From Isoetes taiwanensis (taxonomy: Eukaryota > Streptophyta > Lycopodiopsida > Isoetales > Isoetaceae), in assembly GCA_021234155.1 (NCBI GenBank), contig JAJEKV010000060.1, forward strand, positions 6,904,323 to 6,968,322: a stretch of 64,000 nt of DNA. Reading direction: 5' to 3'. The position numbers and the translations under genes were made by a program. This document shows positions 35,949 to 47,700 of this stretch, piece by piece (the stretch's first letter is position 1; every line of letters begins with the position of its first letter). Below the pieces are notes generated by a model that worked only from the letters and a program-made list of their open reading frames with translations, was not told the origin of the DNA and searched no databases.

Positions 35949-36764
35949 TTCTTAAACTTGATAGTCTCGTCTCTTTGCATGCATGGTGGGCAGAATGCTG
36001 ACACTCGAGGATCAAATCTGTGGACAAGCACATTGACACAAGCGCATCTATGAAGAATCTGCCACCACAGCACAACCATCTTAGGAGAAAGTAGTTTATC
36101 CCAAGCCCAAGTCCACATATGTCTTCAACTAGGAGGCGGGAGCAGAAGGGACCACTTAGTGAATGGCGGAAGGATATCACCGTTAACAAGAAGCTTATAC
36201 AGAGAGTTCATAAGCCTATGCTCGTGAACACTTTGGTGAGAGATCCACATGCACCCTTCCATAGGCTCTGGAGCAACAATGAGCACTGTTTCTTTTTGTG
36301 TGACCATTTCCAGCCAGGTTAGTCTTGGCTGCTTTCTCCTTTTCATGTGACATTGACAAGTTAGCAAGTGCTCTTGGCTATTTATCCTGATACTTGCAAT
36401 AAGTTGCGAAGTCAAGCCTTTCACTTGGCATCAGGATGGTTGTTGCGGTCTATCTGGAAGCGTAGAAGATTGTGTATTTTTAACGGCTTGGATACTCCTC
36501 CTACTGTTGTCCTCTAGGACAATCAAGATAGAATTGCTAAGGCCTACCATTGCTCTTCCTTGCTCCTGCCAAGCGTCAGTTGATCTTTAAGACTTATTTG
36601 AGTGTGTTGTCTTATGCATAGGCTGGTGGTCCTACTCAGTGGATCATGATTGTCCTCTAAGATTTTAATCTCGACAGTGCAGTTGTATCTGCCTTTTGGC
36701 TTGGACTTTCAATATAGTTTGATGTCCTTCGCCTTTCAAAAAAATAATAATAATTCTTAAACTT
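35949..36764. mobile_element. L1-type LINE with 5' inversion and 11-bp target duplications
   Basis: TTCTTAAACTT occurs at 35949-35959 and again at 36754-36764, bracketing the insert. The left part (to about 36345) reads on the minus strand as the zf-RVT region of plant L1 ORF2: AWDKLLSPKMVVLWWQILHR, FDPRVSAFCPPCMQRDETI. The right part reads on the plus strand as a later ORF2 segment: SGWLLRSIWKRRRLCIFNGL. It is followed by 3' untranslated DNA and an A-rich (AAT)n tail at 36739-36753. The order [inverted 5' part][direct 3' part] is what twin priming produces. It is unrelated to LINE family A, and non-functional because of truncation and a stop. Confidence 0.75.
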
Positions 36765-38829
36765 TTTTTAGGGCTTCTATCTAAAGCTCAAATTATATGA
36801 GTTTCTATTTGAATGATGATTACTTAAGAGTACTATCATTTATTAAACTTGATTCTTTGAGCTTCTATCTATCGCTCAAATTCTCTTTATGCGTTTCTAT
36901 TTATGGGTTGCCCACAGGGCAAACCCTAGGAGAGGTGGGTTGATTGAATATTATTGAGATATTCTCATTGGACAGATGTTGTTACTGCTCAGTATCGTTT
37001 CTTCCCATTTATGGGCTTCATTATGTGGAATCATAATTGCAAGTGATATTGTTTGGAATTCTCACTTTGTATTTTATTTGCTTTGTTAAAAGGGGTGTAT
37101 ATTACCATTTGCACGAGTTGTAAGATGCCACTGCATTATGCTCACAACAATTGCCATTAAATTGCATTGATGCAGGTAAAAGGATGAATAGATTTGGCAG
37201 CCGGGTATGGCTGTGGTTACTGGGGCTTTATCAATGGGCGCATCTGGGTGCTCTTGGGATTGCAGTATGTCATGTTCTGGGGAAAATCTAATGAAATGCT
37301 TATTGCAACTTCTATGTACGTGGTCATCTATTTCCAACTTGCAGCTTCAATTTATATATTCATCTAGTTTATGCGCTCAAATTTGTATATTTATAGATCA
37401 CATTGCTTGCATACAATGATAATTCATAAATGATTCATATTTATGCAGTAGAGCAAGAACCAGTAATGTAAATCTAATAATGCTTTTCTTTCTTACTAAA
37501 TATGCATGCATCATCTAGAAATTTGTCTTTAAATATGAGTTGTTTGGGGCTAGATAGTCTAAATATTTTACATCTTTGCTTTGGCACTTATAAATAACTT
37601 TTGGCCCGAGAGAAGTGAGATTGAAGTGAATAAATGAACAACAAACCAATTATGGCAAATCATAAAAAGAAACTAAAAGAGTTACAATACAACATGTAGC
37701 TTCTTAGGAATTACTTCATATATGCCAGACTTTAACCTTTTTCCAACTATCATTACGCAAATAAACAATGGCTAAATAAATTTGGCTGATACTTGAATAT
37801 ACTCATCTAATATGTGCACGAAGCTCCCTTTTGGTGGATGAATAAACTCAACATTTGAAAGTATATTTTCATCGACATGTGAGAGGAAATATTTCTATGC
37901 AAATGTAAGGGCTAAATTAACCATCCACCTTCGAACATGGCCCAAGCATCTTATCGCCAAAAAAGGGAATACAAAAATATAAAAATACAAAGCGGGTCCC
38001 AAAGTACAATGTCTTTGCATATATTGATGAAACAACCTAAATTTGCCATGAAAAGCAAGAAAGTGGTATGATAATTCTATCGTAGGACAAAAGTGCTTTC
38101 TAGAATAAGTAGGAGAGAGAAGAGGTGGAGGAAATGACTTGATCTAGACTTATTGATCCCTCATTGTGGGATGGAACTGTAGGTAAAAGAATTTGCTTTA
38201 AGACGAAGAGCCTTTGCATTAATTTCTACATACTGTGTATTTATGCAAATTGACGTCTTCTCTGTGCAATCTGCTGCTGGAATTGAAGGCAAGGCATATT
38301 TTTGTGGTCTTTGCAGTTTGAAGTTTCAAAAAGGGAGTAACATGCACCAGGGGAAAGAAAAATTGAGGAGATTCCCACTATGGAAGTATGAGATAAAAGA
38401 AAGAGGAGATAGTGACACAAGCTAATAATTACGACATGCGACAAAAATGGCATATGGAATTGGCAAAAAAATACAGAGCAATGTTTGCATCTGCTGGATG
38501 GAATTCGACTCGTGCGCTTGAACTCCGACTCCTAATTGTTGGTATGCACTTCAATTACCGACATGAGTTAAACTATTCAACTTGGACGTAAACAATACAA
38601 AAACGAATTGTGCATGGTTTATGACTCCAGTGTAGGTAACTCAAAATTTTGACTTCCATAAGTTCGATATTAGTTCAGATGTTAAATCAAGACAATGGAA
38701 TAATGGGGTTATTTTATATATACAAAAAAAATATGTAATACGTATTGCCAGGTAGCTTGAAATATCTGCCACGTGTTTTCCATATATTCAAAAATTAAAA
38801 AATATTTTTTTTTCCCAATAGTCCACAGT
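36765..38829. other. Intergenic with one local tandem duplication
   Basis: The target region of the L1 insertion is itself a diverged tandem duplication: 'attacttaagagtactatca' at 35927-35946 and again at 36822, with 'gcttctatct' and 'gctcaaatt' following the second and the post-insertion first copy. The rest is AT-rich without recognised genes. Confidence 0.5.
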
Positions 38830-38954
38830 ACACTCTTCCTTCTAATCGGAGAAGGGGCGGCGCCGAGAGGATCGGGGGCCCTTATCTAGGCTGTCTGTGA
38901 TCTAGCTTAAGCTCTTCGATCTCCAACCCATACTTATCCGGCGCTCAGTCTCAG
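38830..38954 (+). promoter_or_regulatory. Putative promoter/first untranslated exon of the RING gene
   Basis: A sudden GC-rich patch (agaaggggcggcgccgagag near 38852) in AT-rich DNA, followed by a donor CAG/GTTTGG at 38955. The next acceptor is TTGTTCAG at 39106, giving a 152-bp leader intron before the ATG at 39190. The splice prediction is by eye; the donor is not strong. Confidence 0.45.
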
Positions 38955-39189
38955 GTTTGGGGCATTTTTTCTGCTTCTTATCTCCTTTTTCTTGCTTTTT
39001 TTTTGTGATGGGTTGTCGTCTTTAGGTCCTATACAGATCTGGTATCCTTTAGATGATTTAAAGATTACTGTTTGGTTTGTAAGCAAGCTCTGTTTGTCTT
39101 GTTCAGATTTGTGCTCCAGCATCGACCTTTTGGTTGAATAGAGTCAAATTTCAGTTCTGAGTTCAAGGTTTTATAATATTCGTAAAGTC

Positions 39190-40632
39190 ATGGGAGATTA
39201 CTCAGAACGGACACCAGTAATAGATGAACAAAATATTGCCCCAACTGAAGGGCTGCAATCTGAAAGAACGGAAGAAAATAGTGCTGTAGAAACATACTGG
39301 TGCTATAATTGCAACAAGGAAGTAGATGTAACAAGAGATGCGCAAAATGGTGTTGAATGTGTGGATTGCCATGGAGGATTTGTTGAGGCTGTGGAGGCAA
39401 GTCATCCTGATTTTCGTAGAGGCCAGCATAGACGCCGCCGTCGTAGAAATGGCGGCCCCATAGCACTATCTGATGCATTAGATCACATGTATCCTCAACA
39501 GATAATGCAAGTGCTACAGTTGCTAGGACATGCCGCCATTAGGGAAGCTCAAAATAGAAGAAACCCAGTTTCTAGGGAAGAATCTGTTTCAGAGCAAATA
39601 ATCTCTTCAACAGAGGATGGGGCAGATGAAGGAAGGCAGCTGGAGGTACGCACTTCCCTTGCAGAAGAGCAGGTAGATGGATTGCAAACATCACAGCCCT
39701 CTAGTGGGGGTAGCTCCCAACAGGATGAAAGCGAAAGCACGAGGCTTCGTGTTTCAGTGCAAGTAGATGAAATAAGACCTGCTTCAGAACCTAACGAAAA
39801 TGAAGGGGAGGAAGAAGAGTCAGAAGCTGGGGGCTCTGATGCTGCAAGTGAAAGTGGAAGTGATACTCAGGGTCTTAGGCTCGAAATAATTGAAGGATGG
39901 GGTAATGAAGAGAGTGAATGGGAGGAGATTGAAGATGAGGAGCAAGGTGAAGGAAGAGTTACAGCTGAATCTAGAGAAACACCTGCATCAGCAGAGGCTA
40001 ATGATAATGCGGAGCAATTGGAGCCACCGGTTAGAAGGCCCAGGGGTGATAACTTTCAAATGTATCTGCAAATGCTTGTCCAGAATTTGATGAGCCAGAA
40101 TGTTGAACTGAGAGTAGAAATGGCAGATGGTGCTACATATATAGGTAATGCAGGAGACTACCTTGATGGGCGTGGTTTTGAGCAACTTCTTCAACAATTG
40201 GCTGAAAATGACAATTCTCGTAAAGGTGCCCCCCCTGCTTCAAAGTCAGCTATTGAGCTTCTGCCTACTATATTGTTAGAGCAGCAGCATCTGGATAGCG
40301 AGTTAGCAGCATGTGCAGTTTGTAAGGATTCATTTGTTCTTGGTGAGGCATCTAAGCAGCTCCCTTGTGGCCATCTCTACCACGAGGGGTGCATTCTGCC
40401 TTGGCTCTCTTGTAGGAATTCGTGTCCTGTGTGCCGGTACGAATTGCCAACTGATGACCCAGAGTATGAAGAGCAGAAAAAACAACATGCTTCTGAAAAT
40501 AATGGAAGTTCAGTTACTAGTAATACAGGAATGCATGATGAAAATCCAGGCACATCAATGGCTACTAGTGAAGTGCAGGCACAACAGAATTCAAGCACAG
40601 GATCACAGAGAACAGGAGACATTGAGGATTAA
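39190..40632 (+). CDS. RING-H2 E3 ubiquitin ligase with N-terminal zinc ribbon (RING1/CIP8-like)
   Basis: An intact single-exon reading frame of 480 residues. The N-terminal zinc ribbon has C38-x2-C41 and C57-x2-C60 (YWCYNCNKEVDV, VECVDCHGGFVE), the plant zinc_ribbon_9 type. The middle is a long acidic, Ser/Glu-rich and probably disordered linker (about residues 95-290). The RING-H2 domain spans 375-415: C375, C378, C393, H395, H398, C401, C412, C415, with W405 and P413 for E2 contact. The C-terminal tail is Ser/Thr/Gln-rich. The layout matches plant RING ligases of the CIP8/RING1/RDUF group that attach ubiquitin to target proteins in cytosol or nucleus. The target is unknown. I see no DUF1117 tail, so RDUF itself is less likely. 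The start is the first ATG of the frame and is followed at once by the family-like N-terminus. It is the best-preserved gene in the window. Confidence 0.92.
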   Translation: MGDYSERTPVIDEQNIAPTEGLQSERTEENSAVETYWCYNCNKEVDVTRDAQNGVECVDCHGGFVEAVEASHPDFRRGQHRRRRRRNGGPIALSDALDHMYPQQIMQVLQLLGHAAIREAQNRRNPVSREESVSEQIISSTEDGADEGRQLEVRTSLAEEQVDGLQTSQPSSGGSSQQDESESTRLRVSVQVDEIRPASEPNENEGEEEESEAGGSDAASESGSDTQGLRLEIIEGWGNEESEWEEIEDEEQGEGRVTAESRETPASAEANDNAEQLEPPVRRPRGDNFQMYLQMLVQNLMSQNVELRVEMADGATYIGNAGDYLDGRGFEQLLQQLAENDNSRKGAPPASKSAIELLPTILLEQQHLDSELAACAVCKDSFVLGEASKQLPCGHLYHEGCILPWLSCRNSCPVCRYELPTDDPEYEEQKKQHASENNGSSVTSNTGMHDENPGTSMATSEVQAQQNSSTGSQRTGDIED

Positions 40633-41267
40633 AATCTGCCCTCTGTATTCTGTTGTTTTTAAATTCACATCATATAATGGCTAGTAATGAAATACACTAT
40701 TGATAATGGCTAAGCACAAGTAGGCTTATCATGATGAGCAGTGCAAAGCGTCAGATTCTGTCAAACACAGAACAAGGAAAGCCGTCAAATTGCTGACAAA
40801 CCAAATGACCTGAGGTAGTCAATCTCTATAGTGGTCTGCATGTTAATTTGTTCACTCTCTTTATCACATTACAGAATGAGATTGATTGTCTAATTAGGTA
40901 GTATTATTCATTAGAACTTATCGTGAATATTCAAAAGAGCGCTGCTCCATCATATGTTTCCCAAAAAACACTTGCAGAGTTATACGATGTTTAGATCCTG
41001 TTATAGATGCTAGTATTATCCATTACATTTGGATTTAGTGTATTAAAAGGAAGGAAAAAAAGCAATTTTTACGTTATGATTTTTTGAGGAAGCATGATTT
41101 TTACATCACATGCTTCACAAATACTTGTGGGTCTAAGAATTTAAAATGACTTCCCCTTAGTACAATGAGTCAAAACATTTATTTTTGTATCCAATTTTAT
41201 GAGTTCTTATGAACTATAGGATGGGTCTACGAACCCAAGGATTCTTCTTGCATATGCTTGGACATTA
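40633..41267. other. 3' flank of the RING gene, then intergenic
   Basis: AATGAAAT-type polyadenylation-like words occur near 40686-40700. Nothing else is recognised. Confidence 0.4.
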
Positions 41268-41430
41268 CTTTGAAGCACATTCATACAACATGGAAATGGG
41301 GTCGCAAATTCCGTGTGATTTTGAACCTTGACACCTGTCACTTGTCCATTGCTTTGAAGCACATTCATACAACATGGAAATGGGGTCGCAAATTCCGTGT
41401 GATTTTGAACCTTGACACCTGTCACTTGTC
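41268..41430. repeat. 84-bp tandem duplication
   Basis: The unit starting 'ctttgaagcacattcataca' at 41268 is repeated exactly at 41352, to about 41430. Because 84 is a multiple of three it creates repeated peptides in both strands' open frames; these frames are not considered genes. The near identity implies a recent duplication. Confidence 0.9.
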
Positions 41431-41595
41431 GACAGAGGGAAGCAAATTTCGTGCATATGAAATTTGACAGGCTACTCCCGGTTGTCCAAACAGTAACAGA
41501 GCAACCAAAGCAAAAAACTAAAATCAACAATACCTTTCAGCTATGGGGTTTGAACCCACAAATTCGAAAGCATCGTAGCAAAACTAAATCAGTGT

Positions 41596-42177
41596 AGAAT
41601 AGAATAGAATAGAATAGAATAGAATAGAATAGAATAGAATATGATTTTATCGTCCACGGAGACCAACTGGCCTATGGGACCCAAGTACAAAAGAGAGAGC
41701 GGCCAGCGTGGATACTACGAGGATTAAAAACCCCTCCCTCGGCGGGTTTTCTGGGAAAAACCTTAGTAGCAATAAGGATCTTTGACATCTTCATGATTAT
41801 ATACATAATCACAAGTAATGCCTCCCGAGGTTAATGCCCGGACGGGGGGCATAACCGAGTCCAGTCGGCAACGTCAGATCCATTACCTCCCCGTGAGGTA
41901 ATGATCCCAACAAGCCTACGAGGCCGCGGGTCGGTAGCTCATGCAAGGCCCGATGGGGCACAACTAACCGAAAGCATACCGAGCCCTGATATGCTCGCAG
42001 ACGTACGGGACAGGCCCCGGAGGGCGTGACTTTCATCCTCAATGGCCACGCTGACAAAGACCGGCATGCTCTGTCCCTCACGCCGGCTCCCCCTAATCCA
42101 TCTCCATGTCTCAATGCGAGGTGGTGTGCACCCATTGTCTTGAATGGAAGCAATCACCTGGCGCTTTTTCATGGGTA
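41596..42177 (-). mobile_element. LINE family A copy with (AGAAT)n tail
   Basis: The tail 'agaatagaatagaatagaat' runs from 41599 to 41640, then the conserved 'atcgtccacggagaccaact' block and hairpin region (with changed loop), then the ORF2 C-terminus on the minus strand: PPRIETWRWIRGSR, VAIEDESHAL. It is 5'-truncated at 42177, where the tail of the next LINE copy begins. Several frameshifts are present; it is not coding. Confidence 0.8.
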
Positions 42178-42542
42178 GATAGAATAGAATAGAATAGAAT
42201 AGATTTGTTATCGTCCATGGAGACCAATTGGCCTATGGGACCCAAACAAAAGAGAGCAAAGAAAGCGACGCTGCCAGATTAACCCCAAGGGTTTTCGAGG
42301 GAAAAACCTTAGCAGTAATAAGTATATTGGCACGCTGTACAATTGTATAGGATAGTTCAGTACTGTCCCGGAGGACACAACTGAGTCCGTGCATCCATAA
42401 TCTCCGGAGGTATGACCCCAACAAACCCACTAAAGCCGTATTCAATAACTCATGCAACGGTTGGCCAGGCACTAGTAATCGAACATACCGCTCTCGGATA
42501 TGGGCAAACACTGGGCAGATCTGGAGGGCATGACATTCATCC
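42178..42542 (-). mobile_element. LINE family A copy abutting the previous one
   Basis: The tail (AGAAT)n at 42178-42203 is followed by 'ttatcgtccatggagaccaa' and a partial hairpin that has lost its loop. The ORF2 tail follows: FAHIRERYVRLLVPGQPLHE, VGLLGSYLRRLWM. Homology ends at 42542. On the element strand its tail runs straight into the 5' end of the copy at 41596-42177, so that copy most likely inserted into this tail. Confidence 0.8.
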
Positions 42543-43127
42543 TAGAACATTAGGAAAATGCGATAAATCATGAAAACTCCGCAACATTTACTGTGATGGC
42601 CCTCAAACGGGGCTTAAAACAGCATATAGCTGCCGGATTTGCTGCCAAGATCAGCCTAAAGTAGATCTAGAAGGCCGATTTTCTCTATAAAAGCATCGTG
42701 GAGCGAAAATATGGCACCGCTACCTGCATGCAAGAAATATTAGCACTGGACAAGCCGCAGAAGTATATCCTAAGCTTCTGACTGCTACCCTAGAAGGAAT
42801 CGGCCTCAAAGCATCCTTACCTTGGAAAAAACCGCTATTTGCCATGCAAACTCTGGATATCTGTAAGCAGAAACCAAAGAAAGGTTGAAAAATAAGGCAA
42901 GCGCCATAGAAACAATACAAAACTGAAGAATAGGGCGCATCCGAACTTGGAAAATCCAAGGCAAATACCAAGTCATTGAGTGCCATAGCCATTGAGCTCC
43001 AAGGGCTACAGAGCGCCATCAAACACCACGGGCTGCCCACTGCCATAGTCGGCCACCGCCATCGCCGAACCTCCGCTGGAAAAAATGTGTTTTGGAGGGG
43101 GGCAAATTTGCTCCCCATTTCCATATT
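42543..43127. other. Intergenic, nothing recognised
   Basis: No coding signature beyond chance open frames. Confidence 0.4.
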
Positions 43128-43246
43128 ATGGGGGCATGGCCATTAGTCCTCCATTCCAGTGTGGCCGGTGACCCGCTCCCGGCTCTGCTGGTCGGGGGGC
43201 CCCACCGGTCTGCACCGGAATGGGGTCCCAATGGCCATGCCCCCAT
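43128..43246. repeat. Foldback (inverted-repeat) sequence
   Basis: The left arm starting atgggggcatggccatt (43128) is matched by the reverse-complement right arm ending aatggccatgcccccat (43246). Arms of about 44 bases enclose a GC-rich centre. It is probably a short non-autonomous transposon (MITE-like); no target duplication was identified with confidence. Confidence 0.65.
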
Positions 43247-43785
43247 CTTTAAAGAAACTATTTTTAGCCTATAAGCAATCTACCAATGCCAAATATTCTC
43301 TCTCAAAAAGCAAAGTTAGAGAGAGAAAGGTGCACATTTTCTATCACAAAGTTTAAAAAGGCAAAGTTGGCCTAAGCAATACCAAAATTTCAAAGATTTG
43401 AAGTGCACTCGCCATTTTGACATCACATTATCCACCTCACCAAAAAAATGCCACACTACCACATGTCATCCACATCACTGTATACGTGTCATCCACCTCA
43501 TAAAATGTTTGACTAAGAAAAAAAATTCTATGCCACTTTGGTTGCCACATCATCATCTCATTTATGACATGTCACTATGTATTTGCCAAATTACCTCTTA
43601 CCTTTGCCACCTCATCAAATTTGTACCATTTTGCACCAAAAAGTCAAAGTGCTCTTTTTCCAAAAATGATATTTCCATCTTGAAGAGCATGAAAAAAATA
43701 TGCTATTTGGGATAAAAAAAAAAATTCAAAATGGCCTTATCTTGACCTTCAATATCCATTTCTTGGAAATCGTGCAGATGATCAC

Positions 43786-43857
43786 AAAAAGGGGGAGAGG
43801 GGTGGGGGTGGGGAGGGGGAGGGGGGAGAAGGAGGAAGAAGAAGAAGAAGAAAAAAT
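43786..43857. repeat. Purine-rich low-complexity tract with G-runs
   Basis: About 70 bases of almost only G and A: several G4-G6 runs (ggtgggggtggggagggggag) followed by (GAA)n. It could form G-quadruplex or triplex DNA. A candidate satellite-like slip site; no gene is attached. Confidence 0.85.
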
Positions 43858-44264
43858 CCTATCTACCCCTTCCCACCAGCCTATTCATCCATCCGCCACG
43901 TGGTATTTCTGGGTGTGGGGCAGCAATGGGCCGATACCACGTGGAAATAGCACGTAATTTTATAGATTCACCTATATTTTTCTATATATACCTTGAGCTT
44001 CCAAAGTGGTTTCAGCCTGTGGGATATGACAAAAAAATCTAAGAACCCTAATAAGTTCAGGCCAAGATCCGGCCTTTTTGGCAGATTGGACGTGCCAATC
44101 ATCACCCAGGCTCCAAATTTAATCTTATTAATGCCAAGAAACCCAACACATTAAAAAAAGACAGAGATTAGAGCCAAAATTGCCAAGAACAGATCGAAAA
44201 CAGGGGAATTTAAGAAGGGCCCTACCCTCCCTGTATCATACTACCCTATTGAAATTAGAATGTT
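43858..44264. other. Intergenic, nothing recognised
   Basis: The word 'ccacgtgg' occurs twice (around 43898 and 43938 in part), a G-box-like core. No gene is associated. Confidence 0.35.
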
Positions 44265-44760
44265 TTATGGATGCAGAAGTACTTTCTTGTATTTTGATAG
44301 TAATTTGATAAGGTCTGATATGTCATATGGAAGTCCAGGAAAATTGTTGTATCTTAAGGTCTTGAACGCGATTCTAATGATGTCCTTTCTAGGGAAACCA
44401 CTGTTTTGAAAGGCCATAATCAGCCTCCAAATATTTTCTGCTATAGAATCAGGACTTGAGTGTGCATAAGCATATGGGAATACCTGTGAGATACCGACTT
44501 TGCAGGCCTGTCCATATGGTCTGCAACTACTGGCCTTTATAAATTTGCTAATATGAAAAGGCAATTTTATACTTTTATCATACCTTGTGAAAGAATACAG
44601 TCCAATGTTCCTATTCATGATTTGAATTGAGACATTCAAGAAATTAATTTTGTCTTCCACAAGTGTTATTTTAAGGGCTCTTGCTGCCCGTCTGTCTATA
44701 ACTCTACCCTTATTTGTAAGCCTCAGAATTTTTGGGAAGCAACCAGGTTTGTATCGATTG
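44265..44760 (-). mobile_element. Penelope-like reverse-transcriptase fragment
   Basis: A minus-strand frame open from about 44750 to 44265 reads ARALKITLVEDKINFLNVSI, then LPFHISKFIKAS, PYGQACKV and FQNSGFPRKDIIRIAFKTL. This order (an 'INFLDV'-like strand, a 'H..FIK...YGQ..R' helix, then 'L...GYP...I..A') is the thumb-side part of Penelope-like element RTs as I know them. The catalytic palm with YxDD and the GIY-YIG endonuclease are not visible, so this is a 3' fragment. The next 700 bases upstream show no more of it. A different non-LTR RT remains possible. Confidence 0.45.
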
Positions 44761-47700
44761 TTCTGAAAGCTTCCTGGGCGTCAACACTAAACTCTGGAAG
44801 GTTCTAGAAGCGCCAATTTGTGGCTATAAAGATGAGCGACAATGCCAAGAATGGTGCAAGCTTCAAACAAGGTCCTAAATCCCATACAGTAGCGCCTTTT
44901 TGCAAACGATCTGCAAGGATTGAAAAGGGATGGAGAGGCCCACTCCGGATTTGTAGAGGTCACCAAGCATAGCCTAATATTCTTGGAGTGAAAAACCTTC
45001 CTGAGTAGGCATCGACATGAGCTCTTTGGTGTGGATGACATGGAGCTTTGCCATGGCAGAGAAATCGCCAAAACAGGTTCAATCTTTTCAAGAAATTCTT
45101 TCTTTGCATTTTGGGGTTACAGCATGTGGCAAGAAAATGACACATGATATTGTGGATAGAAGAAATAAACGGGCGTTTAATGGAGTTTGTAGAAAATCTA
45201 AATCTGCAGTGGCATTTCGGGACCGGCAAATCATACGCACACTTCAATGCAACTAACTGTGAACCCACAAATCGGGCTTCAGAGCCCTCGATCAGACCTT
45301 TGAACCCCTGTTTTGTTTGATGGGTCTGAAAATCGACATGTGAACCATGTTCTGCTTGATGGGTCTCCAAATTCGTCTCTGACAATCCACAAATCCGGTC
45401 TGATATTTACCCAAATGAGATTGGCCTTAGCTTTTTTGTAGCCATGAACGATGCAAGGCATTCTATTGCCTCAAACACCCGCAATTTGGTATATCTATCT
45501 ATATTTTTGAGTTTATTGCAGGGCATAAGGAGGAAAGTTAAAGTTTTATGCATTTTATTCACAATGGCATGATAAAACATAGCTAAAGCCATCGTCTCAT
45601 GAGGAAATCTTAAGGATGTCCATATGTTATAACTTACAGGCAGAAACGGATAGAAGAACTCAGACCAGGTCATCTGTCTCTGGGCATTAGATATGGGTGG
45701 GCTCATCAATGATTTGTCGAGGGAAACTTTTAGTAGGAAAGAACTCTTTATGCAAATGGTATAGCACATCTTACCTTATCATATATAGTCACCTACATAT
45801 GGAAACACAAAGGACAATTAATCACAATCATGGATTTTCCTTATGATAATTGTAAACAAGGTGCTGCGCACGGAGGATTGCCCTCCATGGCCGGAGGGTG
45901 AAGTGGCTTAAATCATACTTGAAAGTCATGTTTTAACAATCAATCAAAGTTTCTATTTTAAGACATTGACATTTTGCGAAGGTGATGGTAGCCATTTGCA
46001 TTACTAACTCCTCCTTAGATGTTGAGCTCCTGTTGGACTAGGATCCAGCTGGACACATGGACTCTGGGGTTTCAGTGTAAAAACATATTGTTACTAGGTT
46101 ACTAGTAATTATAATAGCAGTGTTGTCAGGGGTTGGTTATTGTGTGGAGGAAGTATTTACAAGTTTTTCTTGAAAGAAAACTGTGGTGTTGTTCCTTTTT
46201 GTCCTCCATGATTCAACCAGTCATATATGGGCCTGAAAGCATCCTTCCAGCATCTGTTCAAGTTATTCAGCAAAACATGGAATACAACAAAATCATAATA
46301 TGCCGGAGAACTATTTGGAATGAACGTGGGTGTAAGATTTGTTGGATGTCTGGCGCATTGCCTAGACACCCGGAGACCTGCCCCCATGCTTATTAATTTC
46401 GTAATAGCATTCAACGTTAGCCTCATTGTTTCCCTATCCTTGGTAAGTGACAACGAAGCATTCATGCAATAACTTGGATAAAACACAAGTTGGCAAAGTA
46501 GTGTCAGGAATTCATATATAAGAAGCGTCATGTTATGCAAAAAAAATGCATTATTAGAAGTTCACCGAATGGAGAACATATATGCACTAAAAGAAATAAC
46601 AACCTTTCGTCTGCTACATCATCTGTCCTTGAAGCTGAGTTCCTCTGATCTTGTTCAAGACTTCTCAACTCAATATGAATCATGGTTATGAGCCTCCATA
46701 CAAGACTCTCAGATTTCCCTTGCTTTACTATAGGTTTTGTATTACACAACATCTTCTTTCTTATTTTTGGATATTTTCTTTCTTATTTTTGGATAGAGTT
46801 GGTATTTGTGCCCGGGAATGCCGCATGTAACGCCGCATGCGGTGTTCCCTTTGCCCCTTGCGGGACGCCTGCGCTATTCCCTGCAAATTTTGAATTTTAT
46901 TCAAGCCTTGCTTCCTGTCTCTCGAATACCGAGAGCACCTGGAGTGGCATTTCCTGTCTCACGGTCGACAACCTGGAGTGGCGCTTGAAGCCTTCTCCTT
47001 CTAAGGTTATGGATGCAGAGTAACGACACTGCAAGTTGCAGTTTTTGAAAAATGCTTTTTGCTCTTTCTGATATTTTCTGATATGAAAACTGCAGGTTAT
47101 TGCTTCATCAGGACTTTTTGGGAAGTCTTGAGCGATCCTTGAAGATAACGGATGGAAAGTAATGGCACTGCAAGTTACATGTCCACGGTTATTTGTTCTA
47201 AACGAATCTGTACCGAACCGAAGGTAACCCTTTTTTTCGCTAACTTTTTCTGTTTTCAAACTTGCACGGCTCATTCATTAGCAGTTTGAGGTCGTTGGTC
47301 GTCTCCTGCAAACATGAGTAGCATGACAAGTTCATCCGTGCAACTCTGTATTATAGAAAAGAAGAGTTCACAAAGAGAAAAAACTCGGGTCATAGGTAAA
47401 CCATTTGGAACAAAATCTGGCAAAGTTTTTGGTTCTGCATGTTTTTGTTTTGAATGCCTTTTTTTCCTCTCTTGCTATGGCGCAGCTCTTCTTTGATGCA
47501 CTCTTCCTGCACATTTTTTACTCTTCTTCAATGCCCTCTTTCTGCACAGCATCTCCCGGGTGAGCCCAAGGAAGTTCTGGGTGCTCTTCGGCCTTGCTCC
47601 ATTTTCTTGAAGAGATTTGGCACCGGAATGAAAGAGCTTGCTCTATACTCCAAAGCATCATGCCAGGTCGCTTCAGCATTGTGCAAGAAGGTGAACCCAT

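Noticed and set aside
39188-39478. Minus-strand open frames over the RING gene
   Set aside because: Shadows of the strongly coding plus strand.
41540-41560. 'ggggtttgaaccca' as a tRNA remnant
   Set aside because: Only the T-arm-like palindrome is present.
44761-44811. Second heat-shock-element cluster (GAAggTTCtaGAA)
   Set aside because: Only one three-unit match without a nearby TATA box; likely chance.
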